Source of the DNA: a virus
Virus record (IMG/VR): IMGVR_UViG_3300050821_002847
Coordinates: 1 to 64,000 of that record
Length of the DNA stretch: 64,000 nucleotides
Reading direction: 5' to 3' (one strand)
Below the pieces are notes generated by a model. The model had not been told where the DNA came from. It was given only the letters and a program-made list of their open reading frames with translations, and made no database searches. A program made the position numbers and the translations under genes. This document shows positions 58,283 to 64,000 of this stretch, piece after piece (within the stretch, counting starts at the first letter, position 1; every line of letters begins with the position of its first letter).

Positions 58283-58405
58283 TCAGCCTTTCTCGCGCTC
58301 GCGGTGTCCAACGTTCAATAATAGAGCTATCGCCTTTGCCAATGTCTCAGCTTTCCAGTAACGTGAATCGAACTTCGCAGCCCAGATGTGTTCTTGCTGG
58401 TCCAC
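58283..58405 (-). CDS. uncertain small frame, start unclear
   Basis: This frame has protein-like sequence after residue 1 (DQQEHIWAAKFDSRYWKAET), but no clean start. GTG 58405 is suggested, with GGGAAG close by; a longer frame would overlap the nuclease gene by over 100 bp. It could be a real short helical protein or a shadow. Confidence 0.3.
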   Translation of the reverse strand: MDQQEHIWAAKFDSRYWKAETLAKAIALLLNVGHREREKG

Positions 58406-58434
58406 AACTTCCCAGAAGTGCTGAACAGGAACGG

Positions 58435-60066
58435 CTACGGATGATTTGGAGTCCTCTTTACAAACAGCCCACTCGCGAGCGGATCGCGGCGGATGTCTGC
58501 TCCGCCATAGCACACGCCCACGAATTGACATTGCGACGGATAAATGCATGCGTGCCGATTCATGCTGAAATATCTATTTAGTAAACTCCGCCGCTCGCCT
58601 TCGTCCGCAGCAGCCTCGACCTCCGCAATGTGCTCGGCCACCTCGCGCTCCTGCCACTCAGTGGACTCCATCCAGTCGCGCAGGTCGTCATCATTGCGAT
58701 ACACGACCACCGGCGGGATGAACACAGCGTCGAGCGGATGCACGGCGGTGACCCCGAGCGCCTGGGCATCGCACTGGTATCCGAGCGCCCTCGGCTCCAT
58801 GCCCACGGTAGAATCCTCTCCAGACATCAAGGGCGCGGCGGAATCGAGCCGGTCGATCCACGCTTTGATCCCGCCGGGGCGCTCCCACACCGGGCGCGAC
58901 TTCCAGTTCTGCCACGCCAGGGACGACTCTCGCATGTCCTCGACGCGCGTGTAGTCCCACGACCAGCATACGTCGCCCACTGAGAACGCCTGCGAGCGCG
59001 CTGGGACCGAGACAGCTTCGTAGCAGCGGACGAGGTGAGATCGCTGCGAGCGGCAGTCCAGTTGCAGCCGCGCCGAGAGTTCCTTGTCCCGCCAGCGGTC
59101 GCCTTTGAGCATGTATTCGTAGCGGATGGCGTGGATGCGCGGCGGGGCGGGCAGTGCTAATAGAAATTTAGCGATAGTCTCTGACGGACGCTGCTCAAAC
59201 TCGCGGGATATTGTGAATGTAAATGGCTGCTTCTCTCGCTTGCACCATTGTAGATGCTCCCACCATTCGCCGAGCCGTCGCTCGATCTCCACCCCCTCAC
59301 TCAAGCCCTGCATGTCGTGCTCGGCATCCCGCGCCTTGCGAATGTCCCACGACGCGGCGGTTTTGAACGACTGGAGGTAGAGTTGGTTTGAGGAGCGTTC
59401 GCGCAAGAGGGCGTCGGGGCGGGACATGAACCACAGTTGTGCACCTGTCTTGGTATTCCAGCCTCCAAATTCAGGACCAGAGCCGTTCGGCTGCATCCAC
59501 TCGCTCAATAGCCAAGTCCCCTCGCGCTCGACCTCCAGCACCTCGAACTGCTCCAAGAGCGGGCGCAATCGCCGTCTACTGTATGCGCGTACCATCGCCT
59601 CCACAAGCGCACTCTGCTCCGCGACCAGATACGAATTGAACTGTTCCTGTGCGTGGCCGACCCTCTGTGCAAGCGAATCTATCCCCGCCTCCGCAGCGCT
59701 GAGCCCGAGCGACTCGGCGAGTTGCTCCGCCGTGGTCGCGCCCGCGATGGGCTGCATCTGCGACTGCTCGGTTGTGTCGAGTTCTAGGGCAGAGGAATGC
59801 TGAGAGAAGTCCGCGAGCGCGGCGGCGACGGCATTGTCCTCCAGTACATGTGACCAGTACAGCTTGCCAGAAGATTCGTCGTAGAGTCGTTGTCCCTCGC
59901 GCAGCAGTAACGCTAGGCCAACGTGAACGCTTCCTCCGACAGCCAAGGGCAAGGGCTTCGTGATTCCGTCGATGCCAGTGGAATCCTGATGGTAACGCAA
60001 GTACCGGAGGCGCTTACACCGGAGAGTGTCCTCCACACGCGAGCGATCAACGAACACTTTGCGCAT
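58435..60066 (-). CDS. Cas4/RecB-like PD-(D/E)XK nuclease with Fe-S cysteines
   Basis: 543 aa from ATG 60066 (GAGGAG upstream). Cys17 near the N-terminus and Cys507, Cys513, Cys519 near the C-terminus give the four ligands of the AddB/Cas4-type 4Fe-4S cluster. The nuclease core reads SRPDALLRERS, then LYLQSFKTAAS; the usual E-x-K is S-F-K, so metal binding may be altered. Such enzymes resect or process DNA ends in replication and recombination. It follows the genes for helicase, polymerase and ATPase in the operon. Confidence 0.65.
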   Translation of the reverse strand: MRKVFVDRSRVEDTLRCKRLRYLRYHQDSTGIDGITKPLPLAVGGSVHVGLALLLREGQRLYDESSGKLYWSHVLEDNAVAAALADFSQHSSALELDTTEQSQMQPIAGATTAEQLAESLGLSAAEAGIDSLAQRVGHAQEQFNSYLVAEQSALVEAMVRAYSRRRLRPLLEQFEVLEVEREGTWLLSEWMQPNGSGPEFGGWNTKTGAQLWFMSRPDALLRERSSNQLYLQSFKTAASWDIRKARDAEHDMQGLSEGVEIERRLGEWWEHLQWCKREKQPFTFTISREFEQRPSETIAKFLLALPAPPRIHAIRYEYMLKGDRWRDKELSARLQLDCRSQRSHLVRCYEAVSVPARSQAFSVGDVCWSWDYTRVEDMRESSLAWQNWKSRPVWERPGGIKAWIDRLDSAAPLMSGEDSTVGMEPRALGYQCDAQALGVTAVHPLDAVFIPPVVVYRNDDDLRDWMESTEWQEREVAEHIAEVEAAADEGERRSLLNRYFSMNRHACIYPSQCQFVGVCYGGADIRRDPLASGLFVKRTPNHP

Positions 60067-60493
60067 CTGTCTGCTCCTCGAATGTCTCGGCGTAATATTC
60101 CTCCAGCGCCTTCCAGACGGCCTCTCCGCCTTCGTGCACCAGCAGGGAGAAGATGCGACTGGCGTTTAGAGACGAACCATCAAAGTAGCACTCGCCTTCG
60201 GGCAGCAAACTGCAATTCATTTTGCTCTGACCCTCATAACGCGGCGTTCGAGAGTGGTAGCCTAAGTCGGCAGGCATCGGATTATCTAGTTTCTGTAAAT
60301 GGATGGGCTTGCATAACTTCTGCCAAGGCGTATTCGGCTCCGGGATGATATGTGGATACCATCCAGTAAACAAGACGAATTGCACCACGCCCTTTGGACC
60401 CTTCACATAAAAGCACATTTCTACACAGTGTTGGCCATACTTAGGCCGTTTGTCGTAGGCCGGATGGATTTCAAGCTCACGTGTGAGAGACAT
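60047..60493 (-). CDS. hypothetical phage protein, 148 aa
   Basis: ATG 60493 follows GGGAG with 6-nt spacing and overlaps the previous gene. The product has HPAYDKRPKYGQHCVEMCFY, FVLFTGWYPHIIPEPNTPWQ and a C-terminal helical part (FSLLVHEGGEAVWKALEEYY). I recall similar unnamed phage proteins but cannot assign a function. Confidence 0.55.
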   Translation of the reverse strand: MSLTRELEIHPAYDKRPKYGQHCVEMCFYVKGPKGVVQFVLFTGWYPHIIPEPNTPWQKLCKPIHLQKLDNPMPADLGYHSRTPRYEGQSKMNCSLLPEGECYFDGSSLNASRIFSLLVHEGGEAVWKALEEYYAETFEEQTDAQSVR

Positions 60494-60731
60494 TACCATC
60501 TCCCTTTGTCCACTGTGGCTCCTCCTTTGGGTCAACCTTCGTGCGCCGTCCGATAGTCTGTAGGACGCTAAAGTCCAGCACATCATCGAGGCCCACCCCC
60601 TCCGGCAGCGACGTGACCGGCACGGTGATGGCGTCCATGCCCACCCGCGCGCCCTCGAACCGGAGCGTCGCCCGGCGGAGCTTGTCGGTGTAGCGGTCCC
60701 CGGACTCGATCTGCACGACGGTAGCTTTCAT
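60477..60731 (-). CDS. hypothetical protein, 84 aa
   Basis: ATG 60731 has AGGAG six bases upstream and overlaps the upstream stop as ATGA. The product is beta-rich (KATVVQIESGDRYTDKLRRA) with a conserved-looking core and flexible end. Unrecognised. Confidence 0.5.
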   Translation of the reverse strand: MKATVVQIESGDRYTDKLRRATLRFEGARVGMDAITVPVTSLPEGVGLDDVLDFSVLQTIGRRTKVDPKEEPQWTKGDGNVSHT

Positions 60732-60937
60732 CGCTCGCTCCTCTCTTTGATATCCCTAAGCCAGAATATCTGCTTCTGTGTTACCCGACCCGGCGCGCGA
60801 TTCTTCACGTCTCGAACGAAGCCGATCTCCTTGGCCGAGAACTGCGGCGCTCCGGGCCACACACCGGACTGCTCCAGCATCACGATAATGCGGTCAGCCT
60901 CGGCACGATAGTCCTCGTCGTCGTCCCAGAGCGTCAA
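60728..60937 (-). CDS. hypothetical helical protein, 69 aa, TTG start
   Basis: TTG 60937 sits five bases after AAAGGAGG and overlaps the previous stop as TTGA. The C-terminal helices GFVRDVKNRAPGRVTQKQIF, then WLRDIKER, resemble a small phage protein of unknown function that often occurs in replication regions. Confidence 0.55.
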   Translation of the reverse strand: MTLWDDDEDYRAEADRIIVMLEQSGVWPGAPQFSAKEIGFVRDVKNRAPGRVTQKQIFWLRDIKERSER

Positions 60938-61116
60938 GGAGTCCTCCTTTGCAATATTCTAAGCTCCAAATCCTCCCTGACCGAGATATCCAACTCCCGC
61001 CGCATCCGCCACAGGCAGGCGACGCCGGTGAACCCGTAGAGCAGGACGATCCACGCGCCCACCACCGCGCACGAGGCGAGGAAGAGGAAGCCGACGTATT
61101 GGAGGAGTTCGATCAT
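60934..61116 (-). CDS. small membrane protein, 60 aa
   Basis: ATG 61116 forms an ATGA overlap; ATG 61122 is alternative. A hydrophobic helix (LLQYVGFLFLASCAVVGAWI) and a second hydrophobic stretch precede a basic C-terminus. Probably inner-membrane. Confidence 0.5.
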   Translation of the reverse strand: MIELLQYVGFLFLASCAVVGAWIVLLYGFTGVACLWRMRRELDISVREDLELRILQRRTP

Positions 61117-61598
61117 CCCCATGTTCTATGCGATTCGGCGACATGCTCCATACCGTCGTACTCTTCGATCTCATAGTCAATGCCGTCTGGGATTTCTACG
61201 ATCTCCAAATCCGCGCATTGCCCGCTGGCTCCGGTGCGGTGCCCTCCGCCTAGTTCTTCGACCACCTGAATTAGCTTGGGGTCGTCTCGCTTACTGGGTA
61301 TGTTGTCCAAGGCGTGCTCTGCATACCGAAGGTTGTAGGTGCGGAATAAGCCATTCGCATCGCGTGTCATAGGTCCAATGACTTCTTCAGGGTTGGGTAT
61401 ATCAAAGGCGCTAAAGAATAACCTATCGGCCTGTGCCTGCGCGAGCGTTAAAGGTGTATACTTCGTCGCCGTTGGGTCGTTGGGATCGAACGACGATTTG
61501 AAAAAGTAGCACTCTCGCCCGTTCAACTCAGCTAACCGTTTCACCGCTCGGGGCGACAGCGAGAATCCACCGTAGCATTTATTGATAACGACTTTCAT
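61113..61598 (-). CDS. conserved phage protein, 161 aa
   Basis: The N-terminus MKVVINKCYGGFSLSPRAVK is a recognisable start shared with many unnamed phage and prophage proteins; the C-terminus is acidic (VEIPDGIDYEIEEYDGMEHV). Function unknown. It overlaps the next upstream gene as ATGA. Confidence 0.65.
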   Translation of the reverse strand: MKVVINKCYGGFSLSPRAVKRLAELNGRECYFFKSSFDPNDPTATKYTPLTLAQAQADRLFFSAFDIPNPEEVIGPMTRDANGLFRTYNLRYAEHALDNIPSKRDDPKLIQVVEELGGGHRTGASGQCADLEIVEIPDGIDYEIEEYDGMEHVAESHRTWG

Positions 61599-61795
61599 CG
61601 CCGTGACGCTTTCACATCCACCCGCGCGATGTCCCCCACCCAGTACGCTGTCAGCGTCACATCGGGATGCACCTTCGCATCAGTGAGCAGAGACTCCAGC
61701 CGTCGGTCGATGCGGTCGGTTGAGGTATCGCGAAGCTCTGCGAGGGCGCTGCGGGCCGCGTCCAGCACGTCATCGTCGAGTCTAACCTTAGCCAT
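61595..61795 (-). CDS. hypothetical protein, 66 aa
   Basis: GGAGG lies six bases before ATG 61795. A helical first half (DDVLDAARSALAELRDTSTD) and a small beta end. Unrecognised. It overlaps its neighbours. Confidence 0.5.
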   Translation of the reverse strand: MAKVRLDDDVLDAARSALAELRDTSTDRIDRRLESLLTDAKVHPDVTLTAYWVGDIARVDVKASRR

Positions 61796-61973
61796 GAGCA
61801 GCCTCCGCCTTTAGCTCTCTCCCACACCTCGGGCAGAACTTGTCTGCCGCCGCTAAGGGCCTATCACAATACGGGCAGGGCCTAACCTCTTCCAACTCCT
61901 CGCCGCAAGACCAGCAGTACTTGTCGTCGTCTAGGGCGTGACACCCATGATTTTTACTACAGTCCTTAGCCAT
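61788..61973 (-). CDS. double zinc-ribbon protein, 61 aa
   Basis: Cys20/Cys23 with Cys33/Cys36, and Cys47/Cys50 (CPYCDRPL, CPRCGREL) form zinc-ribbon-type pairs, with extra Cys5 and Cys11. Similar small proteins bind nucleic acid or other proteins. It is the first gene after the leftward promoter at 61993-62022, with GGAGG upstream of ATG 61973. Confidence 0.65.
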   Translation of the reverse strand: MAKDCSKNHGCHALDDDKYCWSCGEELEEVRPCPYCDRPLAAADKFCPRCGRELKAEAAHG

Positions 61974-61992
61974 CCCACCACCTCCGATGCCA

Positions 61993-62022
61993 ACGCTACC
62001 ATGCCCTGCCAGCCTTTGTCAA
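61993..62022 (-). promoter_or_regulatory. leftward promoter for replication block
   Basis: On the minus strand TTGACA (62017-62022), 18 bp, TAGCGT (61993-61998), with TGG before the -10. It shares the GCTTGACA prefix and extended -10 with the 3203-3231 promoter and is placed to drive the 49577-61973 block. Confidence 0.65.
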
Positions 62023-62143
62023 GCACTATTTCTAACTATTTTCAGCCTATCGCTAGACTGTCGCCAGCGCGGGATAGCCTATCCGCCGATAGCTCATAGA
62101 GTTCCGTGAAAATAGTTGAAGATTTTACTTGACAGATGACCCC

Positions 62144-62160
62144 CGGATGTCCGACATTCG
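62144..62160. repeat. near-palindrome, possible operator
   Basis: CGGATGTC and GACATTCG flank one base; all but one pair are complementary. It overlies the -10 region of the rightward TTGACA at 62129-62134, a natural place for a repressor site. Confidence 0.5.
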
Positions 62161-62202
62161 ACCTCGTAGCTGTGCCTTCCGTTTGGACGCGGAAACCTTA
62201 GG

Positions 62203-62226
62203 GGGAGGGGTCTAGCCGCCCCTCCC
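62203..62226 (+). repeat. 8-bp G/C hairpin
   Basis: GGGAGGGG at 62203-62210 pairs exactly with CCCCTCCC at 62219-62226, enclosing an 8-base loop. No T-run follows. It is nested inside the larger TTTGGACGCG/CGCGTCCAAA inverted repeat. Confidence 0.6.
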
Positions 62227-62315
62227 TGGCTTCCCGATCCTAGTAGGCACATCCCGGCTAGGGGGAGAGCTGTTTGTCCTGGCGCGTCCAAATCTCGTAA
62301 AAGAGAGGTACAGTT

Positions 62316-63188
62316 GTGTCCACATATCCAGCAATATCACCAGATCACCCAGAGTTCGACAAGCTCCAAGACCTCCGCGAACCACCTCCCAAGTCCCCCC
62401 AAGTAGAACGCCTCGAATCCTACACCGGCTTCTATGATCGCGCCCAGCGCCTGCTCTTTTGCAACAAGATGGGCCGCTACCTTAAATGCAAAAAAGGCCA
62501 CCTGACCAAGCAAGTGTTCAGTTGCGGGCTAAGGTTCTGTCCTGTCTGCTCCATACACCTCGCCGATGAATACTTCAAGCGAACCCTGCCGGTCGCCAGA
62601 GCCATCCAGCGGCGTTGCATCGCGGCGAGGTCCAAGGTAGTCCTGCTGGCGTTCAGTGCGCCCTGCGAGCGCAACCAGGACGCCATGGAGGACCTGATCG
62701 TATCCATCAACAAGCGCCTTAGCGACGCGGACATCACCTGTCCCTATCACCTGCACTTCGCTGGGTTCCGATACGAGGATGGCAACGACAGAGCCATCGT
62801 GCTCATTCTGCTAGAGGGCACCGAATGGCACGACTGGAAAAAGATGTTCGCAGGCGATGAATGGGGCCTCGAATGTTGCCACTCGTACGCTCAGTCGCAC
62901 CTTGTCCTGACGCTGCACGCGATGATGAAGCCTCTGCGCTACCTGAGCCCCATCGAGCGAGCCGATCACGAGGTCTTATTCGAGCGCTTCCACATGCGCC
63001 GGGCGTACAATATCCCAGAGCTTTCTGTAGAGGAGTTAGAACCTACAGATATCTCCCTCCATAAAGGATGTCCGAACTGCGGCGAACCGTGGGTTGAGGT
63101 ATCCGAGCCCTTTCCGTTGTACCAATGTAAGCACATGCCGGACCCGAAAAACTTCCGATGGAATGCGAAGAGCCCCCCAAGCACGTAA
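62316..63188 (+). CDS. Rep-like zinc/HxH protein, 290 aa
   Basis: GTG 62316 has GAGAGG seven bases upstream. Cys49, Cys58, Cys70, Cys75 and Cys78 (SCGLRFCPVC) precede a YHLHFAGF segment (His145, His147) with hydrophobic flanks. This order recalls plasmid rolling-circle replication proteins of the Rep_1 type, in which a zinc motif precedes a histidine pair. A second zinc ribbon follows at Cys252, Cys255 and Cys271. It is the only rightward gene in this region and has a structured upstream sequence. Endonuclease activity is unproven. Confidence 0.4.
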   Translation: MSTYPAISPDHPEFDKLQDLREPPPKSPQVERLESYTGFYDRAQRLLFCNKMGRYLKCKKGHLTKQVFSCGLRFCPVCSIHLADEYFKRTLPVARAIQRRCIAARSKVVLLAFSAPCERNQDAMEDLIVSINKRLSDADITCPYHLHFAGFRYEDGNDRAIVLILLEGTEWHDWKKMFAGDEWGLECCHSYAQSHLVLTLHAMMKPLRYLSPIERADHEVLFERFHMRRAYNIPELSVEELEPTDISLHKGCPNCGEPWVEVSEPFPLYQCKHMPDPKNFRWNAKSPPST

Positions 63189-63237
63189 TTATTACACGAT
63201 TTTCCGTCAATTCAGGCCACCCGGCGCAGTCGCAAGG

Positions 63238-63438
63238 TCAGCGTGTGCCCTCAGCCTCAGCATACCGTGGCCGTGCTCCCTCTGGCACAACTGCCATGGC
63301 CTCACGGACGATAGAATTGTACTCTTCGGGATGCAACTCGCGCATTCGGTCCACGCAGGACTGAATGATGAATCGCCGCCGCTTGTTGACGTAGTAAGGC
63401 TTAGCCCTCTGCCCAGGCTTCGGCCCCGGCTTTGTCAC
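63238..63438 (-). CDS. basic hypothetical protein, 66 aa
   Basis: GTG 63438 overlaps the upstream stop as GTGA. The product is basic (TKPGPKPGQRAKPYYVNKRR) with a helical end (CVDRMRELHPEEYNSIVREA). It may bind DNA. The longer frame to 63693 is a shadow of the neighbouring genes. Confidence 0.5.
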   Translation of the reverse strand: MTKPGPKPGQRAKPYYVNKRRRFIIQSCVDRMRELHPEEYNSIVREAMAVVPEGARPRYAEAEGTR

Positions 63439-63578
63439 GAGCCAATCCCGCCCAGCCCCAGCCACAGCACCACGAGGCTCCAGACCGCCGCCGCTACGCC
63501 GACCGCCGCGACGAGCACCAGCACGCGATCCGGGCGAGACAGGCATTGCCACGCGCGGAGGAGTTCGGAGCGGATCAT
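63435..63578 (-). CDS. 47-aa membrane protein
   Basis: ATG 63578 shares one base with the upstream TAA. After ten residues come a hydrophobic Val/Ala/Leu helix (VLVLVAAVGVAAAVWSLVVL) and a Gly-rich end. A single-span membrane protein; both ends overlap neighbouring genes. Confidence 0.5.
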   Translation of the reverse strand: MIRSELLRAWQCLSRPDRVLVLVAAVGVAAAVWSLVVLWLGLGGIGS

Positions 63579-63994
63579 TACTCACGCCCTTCGGCCTTGG
63601 CGATAGCGGCCTTGAGTAATGGTACAGAGCAATCTTTCCCATGCCAGTTGCGATCAGAGCTAGAGTGACAGCCGCAATACCTCTGTACCACATGCTTGCA
63701 AGCCTCTAGCAACTCCGGGGCTGCCGCGATCAGGTGGGCATTATCAGGATGAGTTAAGGCGACTACCTCATCCGGTGCGTCTCCGTCTGTTACGTTCAGA
63801 TGGATCGAAGTCCACTCACGCTCCGTGTCTACACCCTCACGAAGACAGTTTATTTGAGTCTCCATATCAGTGTCGTGCCCCATCGTACCTACTACCCATG
63901 GCCCCGGCGTGTGCTTAGAGATTAGTCCCAAATCCCCCGCAGTGACATTCCTTCGTGGCCGCTTCGATGTTGTGCGCTCTCTCGATTCGCTCAT
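63578..63994 (-). CDS. HTPGPW-type hypothetical phage protein, 138 aa
   Basis: The ATG is at 63994. SKHTPGPWVV and later AHLIAAAPELLEACKHVV are hallmarks of a widespread but uncharacterised phage protein family. A Cys-rich middle (YCGCHSSSDRN) and a helical end follow. The leader lies beyond the window. Confidence 0.7.
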   Translation of the reverse strand: MSESRERTTSKRPRRNVTAGDLGLISKHTPGPWVVGTMGHDTDMETQINCLREGVDTEREWTSIHLNVTDGDAPDEVVALTHPDNAHLIAAAPELLEACKHVVQRYCGCHSSSDRNWHGKDCSVPLLKAAIAKAEGRE

Positions 63995-64000
63995 TGTGGT

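Larger units (their letters stand above)
62023..62315. other. structured intergenic region before Rep-like gene
   Basis: No gene is seen. It holds a candidate -35 (TTGACA 62129-62134), a 17-bp near-palindrome (62144-62160) where the -10 would be, GGGAGGGG/CCCCTCCC (62203-62210 and 62219-62226), the 10-bp pair TTTGGACGCG/CGCGTCCAAA (62182-62191 and 62283-62292), and two AGGGGGA copies. The palindrome over the -10 could be an operator. The inverted repeats might form an origin or riboregulatory RNA. Confidence 0.5.

Noticed and set aside
63439-63693. Upstream part of a 151-codon leftward frame
   Set aside because: Two overlapping smaller genes with proper starts (63578 and 63438) explain this stretch better.
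1-64000. tRNA genes, CRISPR arrays, insertion sequences
   Set aside because: I saw no cloverleaf-like stretches with CCA ends, no regularly spaced direct repeats and no transposase.
1-64000. Temperate lifestyle
   Set aside because: No integrase, excisionase or CI-like repressor was recognised; the RHH gene alone is not enough, although genes could lie outside the window.

Overview
The window is almost wall-to-wall phage genome and contains no host gene that I recognise. It carries a small-terminase-like protein, a large terminase, a portal, a scaffold-like protein, a major capsid protein, neck or tail-tube-associated proteins, fibre-like proteins, internal virion proteins and a lysis region, followed on the opposite strand by a replication block (uracil-DNA-glycosylase/family A polymerase fusion, SF1 helicase, RecA-like ATPase, PD-(D/E)XK nuclease). 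I see no tape measure, tail tube or sheath gene, which favours a short-tailed (podovirus-like) particle. I see no phage RNA polymerase, integrase, classical repressor, tRNA or CRISPR array. The DNA is GC-rich, with strong GGAGG ribosome sites and sigma70-type promoters. Several late genes carry Sec signal peptides ending in xAQ or AxA, a style common in Acidobacteriota; that host assignment is only an inference.

Layout. Positions 1-3155 are a leftward cluster of unknown early-type genes, served by a promoter at 3203-3231. Positions 3232-3737 are a gene-free divergent region with a perfect 18-bp palindrome and an AT-rich tract. A strong rightward promoter at 3738-3766 opens a 46-kb, tightly overlapping late operon (3773-49625). 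It contains packaging and head genes (6217-16886), with a small structured RNA candidate and terminator embedded at about 12132-12250. Next come a neck-type gene (16911), a nine-gene glycosyltransferase/methyltransferase cassette (17915-24995), large fibre and tail proteins (24992-39861, several with export signals), internal virion proteins (40719-44219), and a lysis/membrane cluster with a holin candidate, a Tat-type lipoprotein, a papain-like protease and an M15 peptidoglycan peptidase (45285-49625).

Positions 49577-61973 are a leftward replication and recombination operon with many very small genes. At 62316 one rightward gene with a Rep-like zinc/HxH region stands alone behind a highly structured 340-bp intergenic region. 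Leftward small genes resume at 63238-63994 and continue past the window.

The most unusual points are the late-operon sugar/methyl cassette, which looks built to synthesise and attach a branched, methylated sugar to virion parts; fibre-sized proteins with Sec signals inside the structural operon; a polymerase with two DnaJ-type zinc motifs inserted between motifs B and C; a candidate three-hairpin phage RNA; and a family of GCTTGACA promoters, one apparently producing a leaderless transcript.
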